A DNA stretch of 64,000 nucleotides. Origin: Diplocarpon mali (taxonomy: Eukaryota; Ascomycota; Leotiomycetes; Helotiales; Drepanopezizaceae). Positions 45,225 through 56,911 of this stretch are shown piece after piece (within the stretch, counting starts at the first letter, position 1; each line of letters opens with the position of its first letter). The position numbers and the translations under genes were made by a program. Under the pieces are notes generated by a model. That model worked only from the letters and a program-made list of their open reading frames with translations, searched no databases and was not told the origin of the DNA. Where the stretch lies: assembly GCA_024741835.1 (NCBI GenBank), contig JAENRP010000003.1:425908-489907 (forward strand), given 5' to 3'.

Positions 45225-47489
45225 TAATCTAACTAGAGTTCTCGAGTAGAGCGGTTCCTTATGACGCAGATGCCGAGGATCTTATGAATTCCCCTTAGAT
45301 CCTTGGTATTAAAACGTTTCCGAATTATTATAAAGAACCAATCTAATTAAGTGGTTGTTTTCGCAGCTATAGTAATATCGTTAATATATAATAGCAACTT
45401 AATTCTACGCTTAGTATAAGTAAATAGACAAAGGTTAGCTAGACTTTAAACGAATCCCATTTCTATTAGAGTAGAGCTATATAAGAGGTTCTAATCATAA
45501 GCTGATTATTTAAGCCTATAGATACTGCGGAATATATAAAGAGAGTAGCTAGCGTATATAGGAATACCGTTAGGTTAGGAGAGAAAAATCCGTTCCTTTA
45601 TAATCGCTTTAATAAATGCATTTTTAATATTATACTATCTGCATTTAAAGTCCTTAGCGGCTACTATTGCTATAAATATGCAAAGGGTATCTATGCAAAC
45701 TATTAGCGCAAATGTATTAAAGTAGTCTTCTTTATATTATTAAGAGAAGCCCTTAGCTATAAGCCTTGCCTTATAATGCTCTAGGGTTCTATTTACATAT
45801 ATCTTAATTATAAAGACCCACTTTATTAATACTAGGTTCACGTCCTTTAGCATTAGTTCCTCTATTTATATGCCATTTGCAGTAAGAGAGCTTATCTCCT
45901 CTTAGATTGCCTTACTTTATACTACTCTATTCTCTAGATTATTAATAGCTTTATTATACATTTTTAAAAGAGAGATTTTCATTATTTCCCTAGTGGCTAA
46001 GAACGCATTATCTTTATCAAAGCTCTATTAAAGTTTGAGCTCGTAGATCCTATGCGCTATTATAGCCCAGATATACTTAAACTCGCGTTCGTTTAAGGTA
46101 TCTTCTAGTTCTAAGTCTCTATTTCTCTTTAAGGACATAGGTTCGGCTATAGGTTCTATAGGCTTATCATTTGAGGAACTGCTTTTTAGTAGTAAAGGCT
46201 TATTATTACTTATACCTATTTTAAGAATATCCTTTACTATAGGTGCTTTAACTAAAGGGATAATAATATTAAAGTTGTTCTATACTTTAAGTAGTTCGCA
46301 GACGATAGGAATAGTCTATTCGGCCTTTAGGCGACTAATAGGTTATCGATTAGCAGGTGCGCTTAATGTACTTAAGCTTAAAGAGAGGGGTTATTAGTTC
46401 GGCTTAATAGTATTACTATTAAGTGGTATACCTTGCGAATCTTTAAGTATATAAAGCTTTAAGGATAGCTCCTCTCTATTTTAAGATTTATCAAACTTAA
46501 TTACTAAGGATATAATTACTTGCCTTAGGTCTAGTGCGTATACTATCTATTGCTTTATTATCTATTTAATATACTTAACAAATATACACTTTCTACCTCG
46601 GTCTATTAGCTTCTTGCTCTTTATACCTATAGGCTAGGACTTCGGGCTAATATAAGAGTAGTAGACGCTTTTAAAGACGCGGATATAGTCTAGGCTTAGT
46701 TTCTATCTAAAATATACCTTATATAGCGATATTTAAGTGCTATTAACTATTAGCCTACTACTTATTCTATTTTGCAAGTATATATCTACTTTAACTATAA
46801 GGTCCTAGAATTCTAGTAATAAGTTAGCATCTTATAATAGAGCGCGATAGTTAGTCTCTACTTGCTAAATGCTTTACTTAGCGATGCCATTTTAATAGGA
46901 ACCTTTATATATTATAATTAGTTTGTAATAAACTCCTTATTTTACCTATTTATTAAGCTTTGCCCTAATCTCTAATGTGTTATTAGACTTAATAGCTATT
47001 AGCTTCAACTAGGTCTAGCGTTCCTCTATTACTTTTTAAGTTTCTAGCTTTTTTATAAGCTTAGATTTAGTCCTAGCGCAAATGGTCTATATCTACTAAG
47101 TGGAGTTATCTACTATTTGAGAAAACTAATTATTTCCTTTAATTAAGGTTATAAATGGTCCGGTAGTATTAATAGATATTAGCGCTAATATCGAATCTTT
47201 CTATAGACTAAGCTTAGTTCGCATCCGATTTTGAAGTTTTATTAGCTTGCAAATTCAGTATATTAAGCGATCCTTTAGTACTTAGATCTTCTATTTTAAA
47301 GTTAAGACCTTATATAAGCCCTTTAATTTCTTTAGTCCTAAATGCGCAAATCTTCTATGCATTAGCTAATACCTTAATAGGCTTTCAGTTTCTAATAGCT
47401 TTAGTAGCCTATCGTCAGTCGATACTTTATTATCAGCGGCTAAAAAGGACTAGTAATAGTAGTTTAAGGTTTTGCCATTTTCCAATTAA

Positions 47490-47822
47490 GAGCCTAGCTT
47501 AAGAGTCGTTTTTAATAAAACCGCAAGATCTACTCGCAGTCCTAGCTTAAGAGTCGATTTCCTAGAATTTGCAAAATCCATTCGCAATCCTGGCTTAAGA
47601 GTCATTTCTACTAAATTTACTTATAATCCCAGCTTAAGAGTCATCTTTAAAGACACTTTGCAATCCACTTATAGTCTTAGCTTAAGAGTCATTTTTACGA
47701 ATTTTACTTACGATCCTAGCTTAGGAGTCTATCTATTCTCCTTATCCTTGCTTAATTATATTAGGGCGAAGAGTGCACTTTCCTTAAAGGAACCTACTTA
47801 TAGGTCCAGCCTAAGAGTCAAT
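47490..47822 (-). repeat. In-frame tandem peptide repeat inside copy B
   Basis: Same array as at 40105-40435. First and last CTTAAGAG-type phrases start at 47498 and 47810, 312 bp apart as in copy A, so the repeat number was fixed before the two copies inserted. Confidence 0.82.
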
Positions 47823-49745
47823 TTCTATAATATTACCTTTAAGATAATATAAAGTCTATCTTTAATTTTAGCTTTAAAGATCACTTTATAATTGTTATTT
47901 ATAAATTATATAAATTGATTATTAAAAACTCCTATATAATTCAACTCTATATAGATCTTATAGCTAGATAAGAGATTAATACTTAAGCTAAGCATAAGGA
48001 GAACATTTTATAAAAGGAAAGAAACGCTAGCAATATTCATTTCTACTATACCTATTAAGTCTGTATATAACCTTCTACTACTAACCTTAATAGAGCGCCT
48101 TTTTATTTTAGTAAGCGGGCCTTTAAATAGGTAGGATTTATTAGTTATATATACTATATAACTAATATTACTATACTAGTTAGATTTAAAGATCTTATAA
48201 AGATCGGCTTTTAAGACGTAGGCATCTTTATTATAATTATCATCTAAATTATTAGAAGTGGATTTAGGTTTAAATAACCTACTATTATTATTAGAGGTAT
48301 TTGCTAAAGTTCTAGCTAAATAGCCTTTTCCTTTGCCTTTCCTTAATAGTTGCAGCCTTTAGTAAGATAAGGGCAGTTTACTTCTTAACTTCTGCTTTGA
48401 TTGCTTCTTAATATTAAAGCTAGTAACTATATTGATCAATTGCCTTCTAACTTTACAATTAGTAATATTATAAGTACTATTATAGAAGTAGCATCCCTAA
48501 TAAGCTTAAGGGCTTGTCCCGCGCTCCTTCCTCTTCTTAGGCTTATCTTTGCCCTATAATGCAGCATTTGCTAATTTAAAGTATCCTTTAAGGTTTTACT
48601 TAATAGTTCAAAGGAAGTTGATCTTCTTATAGATCTTAAAGTTAGGTTAGACGAGAAGAGATTATTTCGCAATAGCGAACTTAAGAGGGAGGCTATTAAG
48701 TAGGAAACTAAAAAGCTAAGTTTCCTTAAAAGTCATAGCTATCTTAGGATCTATAGCTCTTACTCTCCTCCTTATTTTATATAATATAGATTAAGTAGAG
48801 TCTATATTTATATCTATATCCTTACTATCTTTATCTTTTCTATATTAAAATAAAGTGATCTACTATAGCAGATGCTAGGTATTAAGGGCAGTTGTCTAAG
48901 AGTATTTTACCTTTAAAGTATCCTATCTTATCTTCGCGTTATTATAAATTCGAATAAAATCTTAGTCTTTATCGCTTAAACCTCTATTGATCTTAAGCTT
49001 GCATTTGGCTAAGGCCAGCCTATACTCCTTCTCCTTTTCTATATTTAAAATCTACCTTTGGGATTCTCAATTATTATCTATTAAAGCTCTTAGGCTAAGC
49101 TTATTTAATATATTTAGTAAATCCTTAGCAATTGTATTAGCTATTAAAGTAGAAGTAGATGAATCGGTAGAGGGAGTATAAAGGGCTATTCTCGCGTATT
49201 TAATAAGTATCTTTTAAATCGCTATTTCGATGCCTTTGCTCTTGAAGTAAAGTTCTAAATCGTCGAACCATTGTTGCCAGTTCTTTCAAGAGAGTTGGAG
49301 GTCTCTAGGCCTAGTGTTTCGATCGGAATCGGAAGCTATTGCCATTTCGAATAGAATTGCGTTTAAAATCAAATAAATTAAATGGTTGAAGGCACTCCTC
49401 CTATCGAAAAGTCGAAATGATTAAATAGCAGGTGTTATAAAAGTATTAAATAGGGAGGAAGTCCTCTTATCGAAAAGGGTTTTTAGGTTATAACGCAAGG
49501 AATCATACCTCTTATAAAACATAGTAAAGTAAGGAATTATACCTCTTGTAGTACCAAAGGGGTTATAGAGCAAAGAATCACACCTCTTACAATACGGGTT
49601 AGCTGAATAGGGAATTATACCTCTTATTCGCCGATTGCTCGCCTCTTACTATAAGTCTCGTTCAACTTCCTATTAATAGTTGCAGCGCAAGTGCTTTCTA
49701 AAGGAAGTTAATAATCTATTATCAGTCTATCTAAGGCTTATAACC

Positions 49746-49940
49746 TATTGAGCTTAAGTAAGTCGGCGCAGTAGGTAATAGAAACTTCTAAAGGTTAATA
49801 ATCGATATATTAGTAAGAGTTAGGGAAGGAAGGTTACCCCTTTCTTTCCTATAGCTATATACGTATCAATATCCTACTGACTAAGCAGTAGGGTCATATA
49901 ATAATACATCGGAGTAATAGCTGTATCACCCATCTTAACA
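49746..49940 (-). repeat. Copy B LTR, right (5' LTR in element sense)
   Basis: 195 bp. The least mutated end of the four (CATCTTAACA), which shows the ancestral terminus. Confidence 0.93.
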
Positions 49941-49945
49941 TATAC

Positions 49946-51283
49946 GTTATATAGCGTTAGTTTATTATTAATAATACAGTCTCTATAGCTAATTGCTTTT
50001 AAGAGCGCGCCGTTTGCTATTCTAACTTACTTTAAGTTATTTCACTTCCTAATTTTAATAAAATCATTCTATATATTAAAGAAGTATCTTATAGCACTAG
50101 AGTCTACTTTTTAAGAAGGCTAATCTATCTCTAAGCTTAAAGCTATCTTAATAGCTTCTATTATTAAAGCAACTTTACGTTTTAAGGAATAAGAGTAGAT
50201 AGATAAGGTTGTATTATCTTTAGCCATTTAAGCTTTAGCTTTATCTCTTCCTCTCTTCTTCAACTAGTACTCTGCTTTCTAATAGCTAGGTTTACCGCAA
50301 TTATAATACTTTCCTCCTCTTTCTCCCTTTTATATTCCTCCTTATTATATTCCTCCTCTTCCTCTATTACCTTTGCCTTTATATCTACCTCTACCTCTAT
50401 CTCTACCTTTACTACTATCTCTACTACTATCTTTGCCGCAGCCTCCTCCTCTTATAAGGTAGGCCTTAGCGATTAATACAACTATCTATATAAATATAGG
50501 CGCTACCTTTAGCTCTTATTTATATATTACTTTATACTTTTAAATTATAACGATTATCTTTTGCAAAGTTATAAGAGAGGTTTTAAAGTTAATTATAATT
50601 GAATTCTATATTCTAACTATTAAAAGACTATTAAGCAATTGCTTTTTCATTTAAGTATTATTAGAAGGGTTACTATAGCCTTAAAGGAGAGCTTAAATAC
50701 TCTTAAGTTATAGGATATAGTCTTTAAACGACTTAGAGTAGGGAATATACTTAGCCTTATTAAACTATTTAATTAAGTTTATATAAGTTTCAAAGTTCTT
50801 AATAAGTTTGCTCTCTCTTGCTTTAAGAGCATTCTAAAGAGCGTAAGCATTATCAATTATAATCTAAGTGCGATACTTTCTATTAAGGCTAAGGGTAAGG
50901 CCTTTAGCTATAGTAGCTATAGCCTCTTAGTTCTTCTTTTCCTATTTACCTTTAGATTTAGCAGATTTCGAAGGAATAGGGCCGATAGCCTATTAAAGAT
51001 AGCCATTTATAGCCAAGTTTTAAATAGTAGCTGGTTCCTATTCTTAGTAGTTAGACTAATCAAGCTTGATCTTAGCATCGTTATTCTTAGTAGTCTTCTT
51101 AATCATTTTTATTAAGTTAAGGTTATTGAAAAAAAAAGGGGTAAAAAAATAGAAGTAAAAAGGAAGAGAAGGTATATATATATAAGGGTATATAAAGAGG
51201 TATTATATAGTTGTATTTTACTAAGAAGCAGGTTTAAGATTAGAGAGATTGATTAAGTTAATCGATTCTAGGAATTGCTACTA
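49946..51283 (-). pseudogene. Outer Copia element: gag and protease remnant
   Basis: On the minus strand, from about 51,105 downward, a Gag-like sequence starts MIKKTTKNNDAKIKLD and continues through INGYL and KNFETYINLI, followed by an Arg/Gly-rich part (50.34-50.46 kb). A degenerate zinc knuckle, YYNCGKPSY (normally CYNCGKxGH), lies at about 50.27-50.32 kb. VDSSAIRYF matches the protease motif DSGATRHF at about 50.1 kb. All are interrupted by stop codons. Confidence 0.8.
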
Positions 51284-51407
51284 TAATAGAATCGAAAGGT
51301 GTAGATTCTAATTCTAGAGAGCTAAAGTAGTATATATACAAGGTAGGCTTACCAAGCCTTAGCCTCTGCTCCGTGCGGTAATCTCTATACCTTGTATATT
51401 TCTAATA
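51284..51407 (-). repeat. Outer element LTR, right copy (5' LTR in element sense)
   Basis: 124 bp, partner of 34030-34153. The target-site copy CTATC follows at 51408-51412. Confidence 0.93.
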
Positions 51408-51412
51408 CTATC

Positions 51413-52450
51413 GAACGCCAAGTCCATGAGTTTAGTGCGTAGGCGAACAGGCTTTTTGCAAGCCAAATCCCTTTTCGTATATCGTCGTCGCGCCGTCTCG
51501 TACGAGATCTGAAACTGCTTCGTCGGGGAAATTCAAGTATCGTCTGACACTAATATCGCAGCCTAGCAAACGATAAGACAATAGAGTCGAAGTGGAATAT
51601 TTTTTCTCCCCACCCAAAGGCATCAACCCATAACCTGATTTCGACTCGGTCAATATTTGAGTACATATACTCGGCCCCTGCTTGCACTCAGGGTATGCCC
51701 AACTTCTGCTCTCGAGGCAAGACGCACGGCTCCTAGAGTGCGGTGGCAAAGGAAATCCGGCTCGATCCCATAAGAGGGCAAATACTCTATAGGAGGACTT
51801 GATGATCCCTCTCCCCAGGAGTCAAAGCACTCAGCATCGCAGACAGACGTGGTCTTATGGATTGATCTTCAGGGGAGAGATGCCCAGGCATGCTCAGGTG
51901 ACTGGCCCTACTTCAGGACGCCTTCCATCTGACTTCGCAGTATTAAATACTAATGGGATAGCCCACTATCATATTGAGAGCTGATGAGATGTCTTGGCAA
52001 CAGGATCTTTTGCAGGTAAAGATTTGTCTTTTTCCATGGCACTGTCGAAGGATGGTTGTTTCTCGCTCCAGAGTGTGACTGGCACAAGCGCGAAGCAATC
52101 CAGGCAATCATTGAGAATTGAACGTGATCTGTAAGCATACTCTTCTCCCTTCGCACAATTGTATTCGCAGGCATTTGCGAGATGGTTTCGTACACTACCG
52201 GGGAGAGCGATCTACCAATTGGTTTTCGGATATATATCTCGCTAGTAACAGGTGGGCGATCACCTATGACATGGGAGCAAGTCACTACAGTATGTATCAC
52301 TTTGAAACACGCTGCAAGATCAAGATTCGGTTGAGAATGTTGATTCCTAACTCTCCTGCAAGTAACTGTACATCTCGAGAATCATACACAGTCTATGCTA
52401 TTTTTTCGTGCCCATCCTATAGTACAAGTATAAAATACATGCCCGCCGAG
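51413..52450. other. Intergenic region between retrotransposon block and SLS1
   Basis: Base composition returns abruptly to that of gene space at the LTR edge. Only short frames without family similarity are present. Confidence 0.5.
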
Positions 52451-55259
52451 TTAGCGCTTGTCCTTGATCTTATTCAGGTCCTCGTCCTCCTGAGTCGTCT
52501 CAGGATAGCCAGGCTCATCACTCTCGTTGGGTTCATAAGAAGCAACATCGCCCTTCTTGGGAGTAAGCTCGACCTCTCTCTCGTCCCCACTTGATTCCAG
52601 CTCGGCTTCGTCCCAGTAGACCTTACTTCCAGAGCGATCAAGCGCGACCTTGTTAAACAATCTGAAGTCCTCTGAGCCAACTCTTCGCACAGGGGCTCCT
52701 TTGACCGCTCTGATCCCTACCTTGAGGCCAGTGGTGCTGGCCGTGTCAGGTTCACCAGCGTCGTTTGCAAGCTGATAGGCCATGTCGATGAATTGTTTTT
52801 CATCAGCTACCTGTCCTGCTCGAATAGGTCTGAGCTTCAGCTCAGCTCGACGACCGCCTGCTTTACCGGCCTCGATACTACTGTAGAGTAGTACCCAGTC
52901 TTGGTAATCGAATGCAAGAGATTGATGTATCTCAAGTCCAGCAAAGAGATAAGGGATGTCTCTAACATCCTCAGACTTGATTTGATTACCATCCGAGTCT
53001 AACTCTTGACCAAGGAGGTGAAATCCTGCTCCGCGACACAGGTGCTTGGATATGGGGATCTTGACGGAAGGTGGAAACTGTAGAGAGTCTCGTCCATGCA
53101 ACGCAAAGTTACATTCCTTCAGGTATTTAGCAATGACCTTGGAAATGCCGATATGGCTCATTCGACATGTTGTTCGTTGCTGAAACTGGAGATCAATGCT
53201 ATTGTGCGGTAACATGACGTCTGTCTTGCACTCATGCACGATAGCAAGTACATCTTTCAACTTTGCCACCTCCTTAGCTTGGCGGTCAATTGAAAGGCTT
53301 ATCTCAATGGCAGGGAATGCAGTCATAGCTTCAGCACCTATTGGACGTCTCTTGAACGGACGTTTGGCCGCGTATTTTCCTTTCGCCGCGTGCGTCACAA
53401 TATAAAAGGGGTTCGGTGTAAAGCGGAGCACAAGAGTTTCAATTTTCTCGTCTTTGTTACGCATCCTTAAGCGAGCTTTGTTGATGACTCGAGAAAGATT
53501 GGGGGCCTGCGCTGCGAATGTGTGGATCTGATTGTAGCCTCCAAGTTCGAGTTTGGCAGGAGGACTTGCGAGAGATGAGTGTAGAACCTTTCCCAATACC
53601 GCTGAGATATTGGTAAAGTAGTCATCTCTCCAGTACGGGTGGGTTGTAGATGCAGAAGTAGAGGACTTGTCAACTTTGACTTTTTGTGGCCTATCAACCT
53701 TTGGCGAGGAGGCACTGGGCTGAATGGCAGATTGCGGATCAGAGATCTTGGCAGGCATCTGTTCGTCTTTTCCTGTTGGCGCAGTCCATCGGACCCAGTC
53801 ACGAAGCCTGTGCCTCCACGGGAGAGTATCAGAAATTGTGGTACTGACAAACGCACCCTCCTTAGTACTCAAAGGTCCGGATGCTAAACGATTTTCAACT
53901 CGGCTTAGACTTTCGCAAGAGTTTAATAAGAGACGCCGAGCCACGTCAACACCCGATACTAAAGCCTGTGGCTTATCGTCGATACACGAAATTGTCAACT
54001 AAACTGTGTCAGTCAATACTAAAGTAAGCAGTCACGGTGTCTTACAGCTCCTTGATGCCCTTCCATTATACAGGTGTTGGTTAGCTGGCCTAATGACTGG
54101 ATAGTTGAAGAATCGAGGTACTTTTCCTTCCATCTCATTATTTTTCGATTATCAATTTTACTATCACCGGGAGGGACTAAGCAAGCCAAAGTTAGATGTT
54201 CTTTCCGACTGCGTTTCAAAGCCTCGTCAAATTCGTGAACGATGAAGGGCTTCTTGGTACGTAGGCATGTCAGTCTGACAACACCACGCGAACGAAAAAC
54301 TTCGAGCTTTTCGCCCTCGCCGTTTAAATAAGATGATTGTATATTATCGAGGAGCGATATTCGACCCACTGGTATTGTCAGTATGCTCATTTAAAAGATT
54401 TGAGGATCAGCCTACGAAGGAAGAGTTCCAGATGTTCCTTTCGAAATTCGATCTCGAATTGCCCAATACCGTCTGCTAGATCTGAAATTTCTAAGTTCCA
54501 GCATTCTCGTAGCAGGCGCATGATTGCTCGTTGCTTTATGGTGTGGGATTCAAGGAGATAGCCTCTCCCTGGTCCCTGGACAAACCTGTCCTGAATTTCT
54601 GACACGCCTGCCGCCCAAGGAGTGACCAACATGTTACCGTCGTTCGCGTTTGACCTGTGGATCCTGATTTCCCGTAATGGTCTCTCGTCTTCTCTTCTTT
54701 TGAACTCTTCAATGTACCTGTTCACTTGCGTCATTGTGAAACCATCCTGCATTTTTCGTAAAATATCATTGACCTCCTCCCAGGTTTGGCGTTCATTCTT
54801 TGGCCTGAAGTTATCGATGTTCCGATCCACCTCTCTCTGTCCCACCAACCCCCGTTCTTCAGCCAATCGACCCAGTATATCGATATGTGCGGCTTTCTTT
54901 ATCGGAAGACGTTCTTGAGATTCCCCGAGGTCGTAGAGGTTGAGTTTAGAATCTCTCAGCACGATGACCTTCGCTCGTTTTCCAAGAGTTCTCTCGTTCA
55001 AAGCCTCGCGGTATTCTTCCTTTTTCATTCCACGGTGGCCGTGAAAACGATTCGTGATGGCCAAATGCTCCTCGGAGTGCTGTTTACTTGTGTAGTTTTC
55101 TCTATTGTCCTGAGCATTAGCGTCTCTGTCGAAGTGGTCCTGATATTTCGAATCGGTTGACTGGGAGGCGACCTGGTACGCAGCTCCAGTAGAGCGCTTT
55201 GCCAGAGTATTCTGACATCGCAAGCATATATGCGGTGTCTTGCCTGGCCGAACAATCAT
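52451..55259 (-). CDS. SLS1: SLS1-like mitochondrial inner-membrane expression factor
   Basis: Homologue of the fungal Sls1 family, which acts at the matrix side of the mitochondrial inner membrane to couple transcription and translation of mitochondrial mRNAs. Three exons: 54416-55259, 54046-54368 and 52451-53998, with two 47-bp introns (GTAGGC...CCAG and GTAAGA...TTTAG), giving 904 aa. The N-terminus (MIVRPGKTPHICLRCQ) is the Arg/Cys-containing type often seen in fungal mitochondrial precursors. Family landmarks are AKVIVLRDSKLNLYD, HIDILGRLAEERGLVGQ, NFRPKNERQTWEEVN, FTMTQVNRYIEEF, TPWAAGVSEI, GYLLESHTIKQR and LLRECWNLEISDLADGIGQ. The second intron must end at TTTAG because an earlier AG would bring in a stop. 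The C-terminal about 60 residues are acidic and variable. Divergent from NSE3. Confidence 0.88.
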
Positions 55260-55430
55260 GTATGCGATATTGTGGACGGTGGTTCATGTCGCGAAGCTGT
55301 GAAATCCCAGGAAATATTTTCCTGATGTTTTTCGGAGCTCGGCAAATTTGAGCCGAAGCTCTGTCTTCGTCGCGTCCGGCGCGTCTCCCAAAGCTGGTAT
55401 CAAAACACAACATTTCTTGCTCTATTTGAA
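55260..55430. promoter_or_regulatory. Compact bidirectional promoter, SLS1 / NSE3
   Basis: Only 171 bp separate the two start codons, so both transcription start sites and both 5' UTRs must be packed here or overlap the neighbouring gene. Confidence 0.7.
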
Positions 55431-56537
55431 ATGCCTTCAGCACGAAGACGCCGAATTGTACGTAGATGTCCGCATGCACGCGTTTTTTTCTCTGATACCA
55501 GCAGGTCCAAGAAGAGGACAGTTCCGAGGAAGAAGAGCCAGGAAACACCCAGAGACGCAGAACCCAAGCCGAATCCAACGATGAGTCCGACGACGAGGCA
55601 GACGAGCCAAGAAACGATGCGATGGAGTTGGATGGGGACGAGGGCCACAGCCAGCTCGTGAAAAAGTTAGTGCGGTTTGCACTCGCATGCGAATACCAAC
55701 GCAGGACTATCAAGAGAACAGAGATAATGGAGAAAGGTGCGCAGATATTCTAAGATCGTATCCTGGTGTTGACAAGGCAGTCATTGGTAATCAACCGCGT
55801 GGAGCCTATAAGAGGGTCTGGGACTCGGCTCAGAAGGTACTCAGGTCGAAATTTGGAATGGAAATGGTGCAGCTCACTTCCAAGGAAAAGGTCACCATGA
55901 AGGAAAAGAGAGGTAAGCAGCAGCCGTCAGGTAAGCTTTTCTTGCGAGGCTGATTCCAGCAGCTGCACAAAAGTCCAAAGGAACCTCCAAAGCTCCGAAT
56001 ACATACATCCTTACTACAACCCTACCGAGCGAGTACAGAAAACCCGAGATCAAGCCAGCCTCAAACATTGAAAGCGAGGATAAAGAGGCATCCTACGTTG
56101 CCCTATGCACTACAATCGTCTCCATTATCGCGCTCAGCCCTAACGATACCGTTCCTAACCACAAGCTGATAAGCTATCTGGAGCGTTTGAACCTAGAGGT
56201 CAATACGGCTTTCGGGAAGAAAGATGCCTTGTTAGCAAGGATGACCAAGGATGGGTATATTTACAAGACGATCGAAAGTACAGTTGACGATGAGCAGATA
56301 GATTGGCGAATCGGTGCTCGAGGAAAAGCCGAGATTGGCAATAGTGGAATTGAAGGCTTAGTACGAGAAGTATACGGCAAGGAGGCACCCAAAGATCTGG
56401 ATAAGAGACTGCAAAGGAGTCTTGGAACGGAGGTCAAGATTTCAGGCGATAACAGCGAGAATAGTGCAGCAGAAGAGGAAGAGCTGGGTGGGACTGGGCC
56501 AAGTCAAAATTTGAGTAGGACACAAAGCAGGAGGTGA
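55431..56537 (+). CDS. NSE3: SMC5/6 complex subunit NSE3 (MAGE-domain protein)
   Basis: Kleisin-associated subunit of the SMC5/6 complex, active in DNA repair and replication-fork stability. It binds DNA and partners with Nse1 and Nse4. Four exons: 55431-55457, 55505-55736, 55781-55912 and 55960-56537, giving 322 aa. The first exon codes only MPSARRRRI. Residues 10-60 are acidic and disordered. The MAGE homology domain starts at LVKKLVRFALACEYQRRTIK, continues EIMEKVIGNQPRGAYKRVWD, FGMEMVQLTSKEKVTMKEKR and NTYILTTTLPSEYRKPEI, and ends in the second winged helix (LISYLERLNLE, LARMTKDGYIYKTIE). The introns are 44-47 bp. The second uses the rare donor GTGCGC, required by the conserved EKVIGN junction. 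The frame that seems to run through exon 1 without splicing is not conserved. Convergent with SF3b5. Confidence 0.9.
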
Positions 56538-56911
56538 GAGAGTACTGTGTATTATCACATCTAAGTGCTTCGCTTCTTTCAGCAGGTTCTTATCACCTTC
56601 TGAATATATGGGATAGTGTGCATGCATCATGAAGTGTGTCTCCTTCCAATCGGCATTGACGATCTTCATTTCAGAACGCAAGGAATGCTTAACTCTTGTA
56701 CGTAGAATTCAGATGTCTTCCAGAGCAGATACATCTTGTTTTGAAGATAGCATCAACTCGAGCTACTGCTATCCATAGTATATATGAGGATTCCTTCAAC
56801 GCCCCGTTCCCATATTCACACCGACCGGCTGCGTCCCAGATCGCTAGATTGTAATCGCAGAGTAGGGATTTATTCGACACCCTGACAGTGCACCTGTGTC
56901 TCCCGAGTCCC

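Larger units (their letters stand above)
44000..49720 (-). pseudogene. Copy B Gag-Pol remnant (Copia)
   Basis: Aligns along its length with copy A. The RNase H motif keeps TCCGACTGGGC (SDWA), where copy A has a stop. The reverse transcriptase active site at 45377-45388 reads YIND, a different Asp-to-Asn change from copy A (YIDN). The tandem peptide repeat is also present (about 47498-47820), with the same total span as in copy A. The frame is split at 44944 by the solo LTR. Not functional. Confidence 0.85.
43665..49940 (-). mobile_element. Inner Copia element, copy B (5,990 bp plus a solo-LTR insertion)
   Basis: Same family and orientation as copy A, with LTRs at 43665-43859 and 49746-49940 (195 bp each) and target-site duplication TATAC at 43660-43664 and 49941-49945. 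The span is 6,276 bp; subtracting the 281-bp solo LTR and its 5-bp duplicated site gives 5,990 bp, exactly the length of copy A. The inspected stretches differ from copy A only by transitions and show no indels, as expected if two intact copies were mutated by RIP. The right LTR ends CATCTTAACA and keeps the original CA end. Confidence 0.94.
34030..51407 (-). mobile_element. Outer Ty1/Copia retrotransposon carrying two nested elements
   Basis: Bounded by two 124-bp direct repeats (LTRs) that begin TGACAGAATCG or its mutated form TAATAGAATCG and end TTTCTAATA (probably once TTTCTAACA). Target-site copies are CTGTC on the left and CTATC on the right, differing by one G-to-A change. The span is 17,378 bp; removing copies A and B with one duplicated target site each leaves 5,102 bp, a normal Copia size. 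Reading on the minus strand, the order is gag and protease (49.9-51.3 kb), integrase (42.6-43.7 kb), then reverse transcriptase and RNase H (34.2-36.6 kb), which is Copia order. The sequence is very TA-rich with many stop codons and is dead. It inserted 145 bp downstream of a tRNA-Leu gene. Confidence 0.93.
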
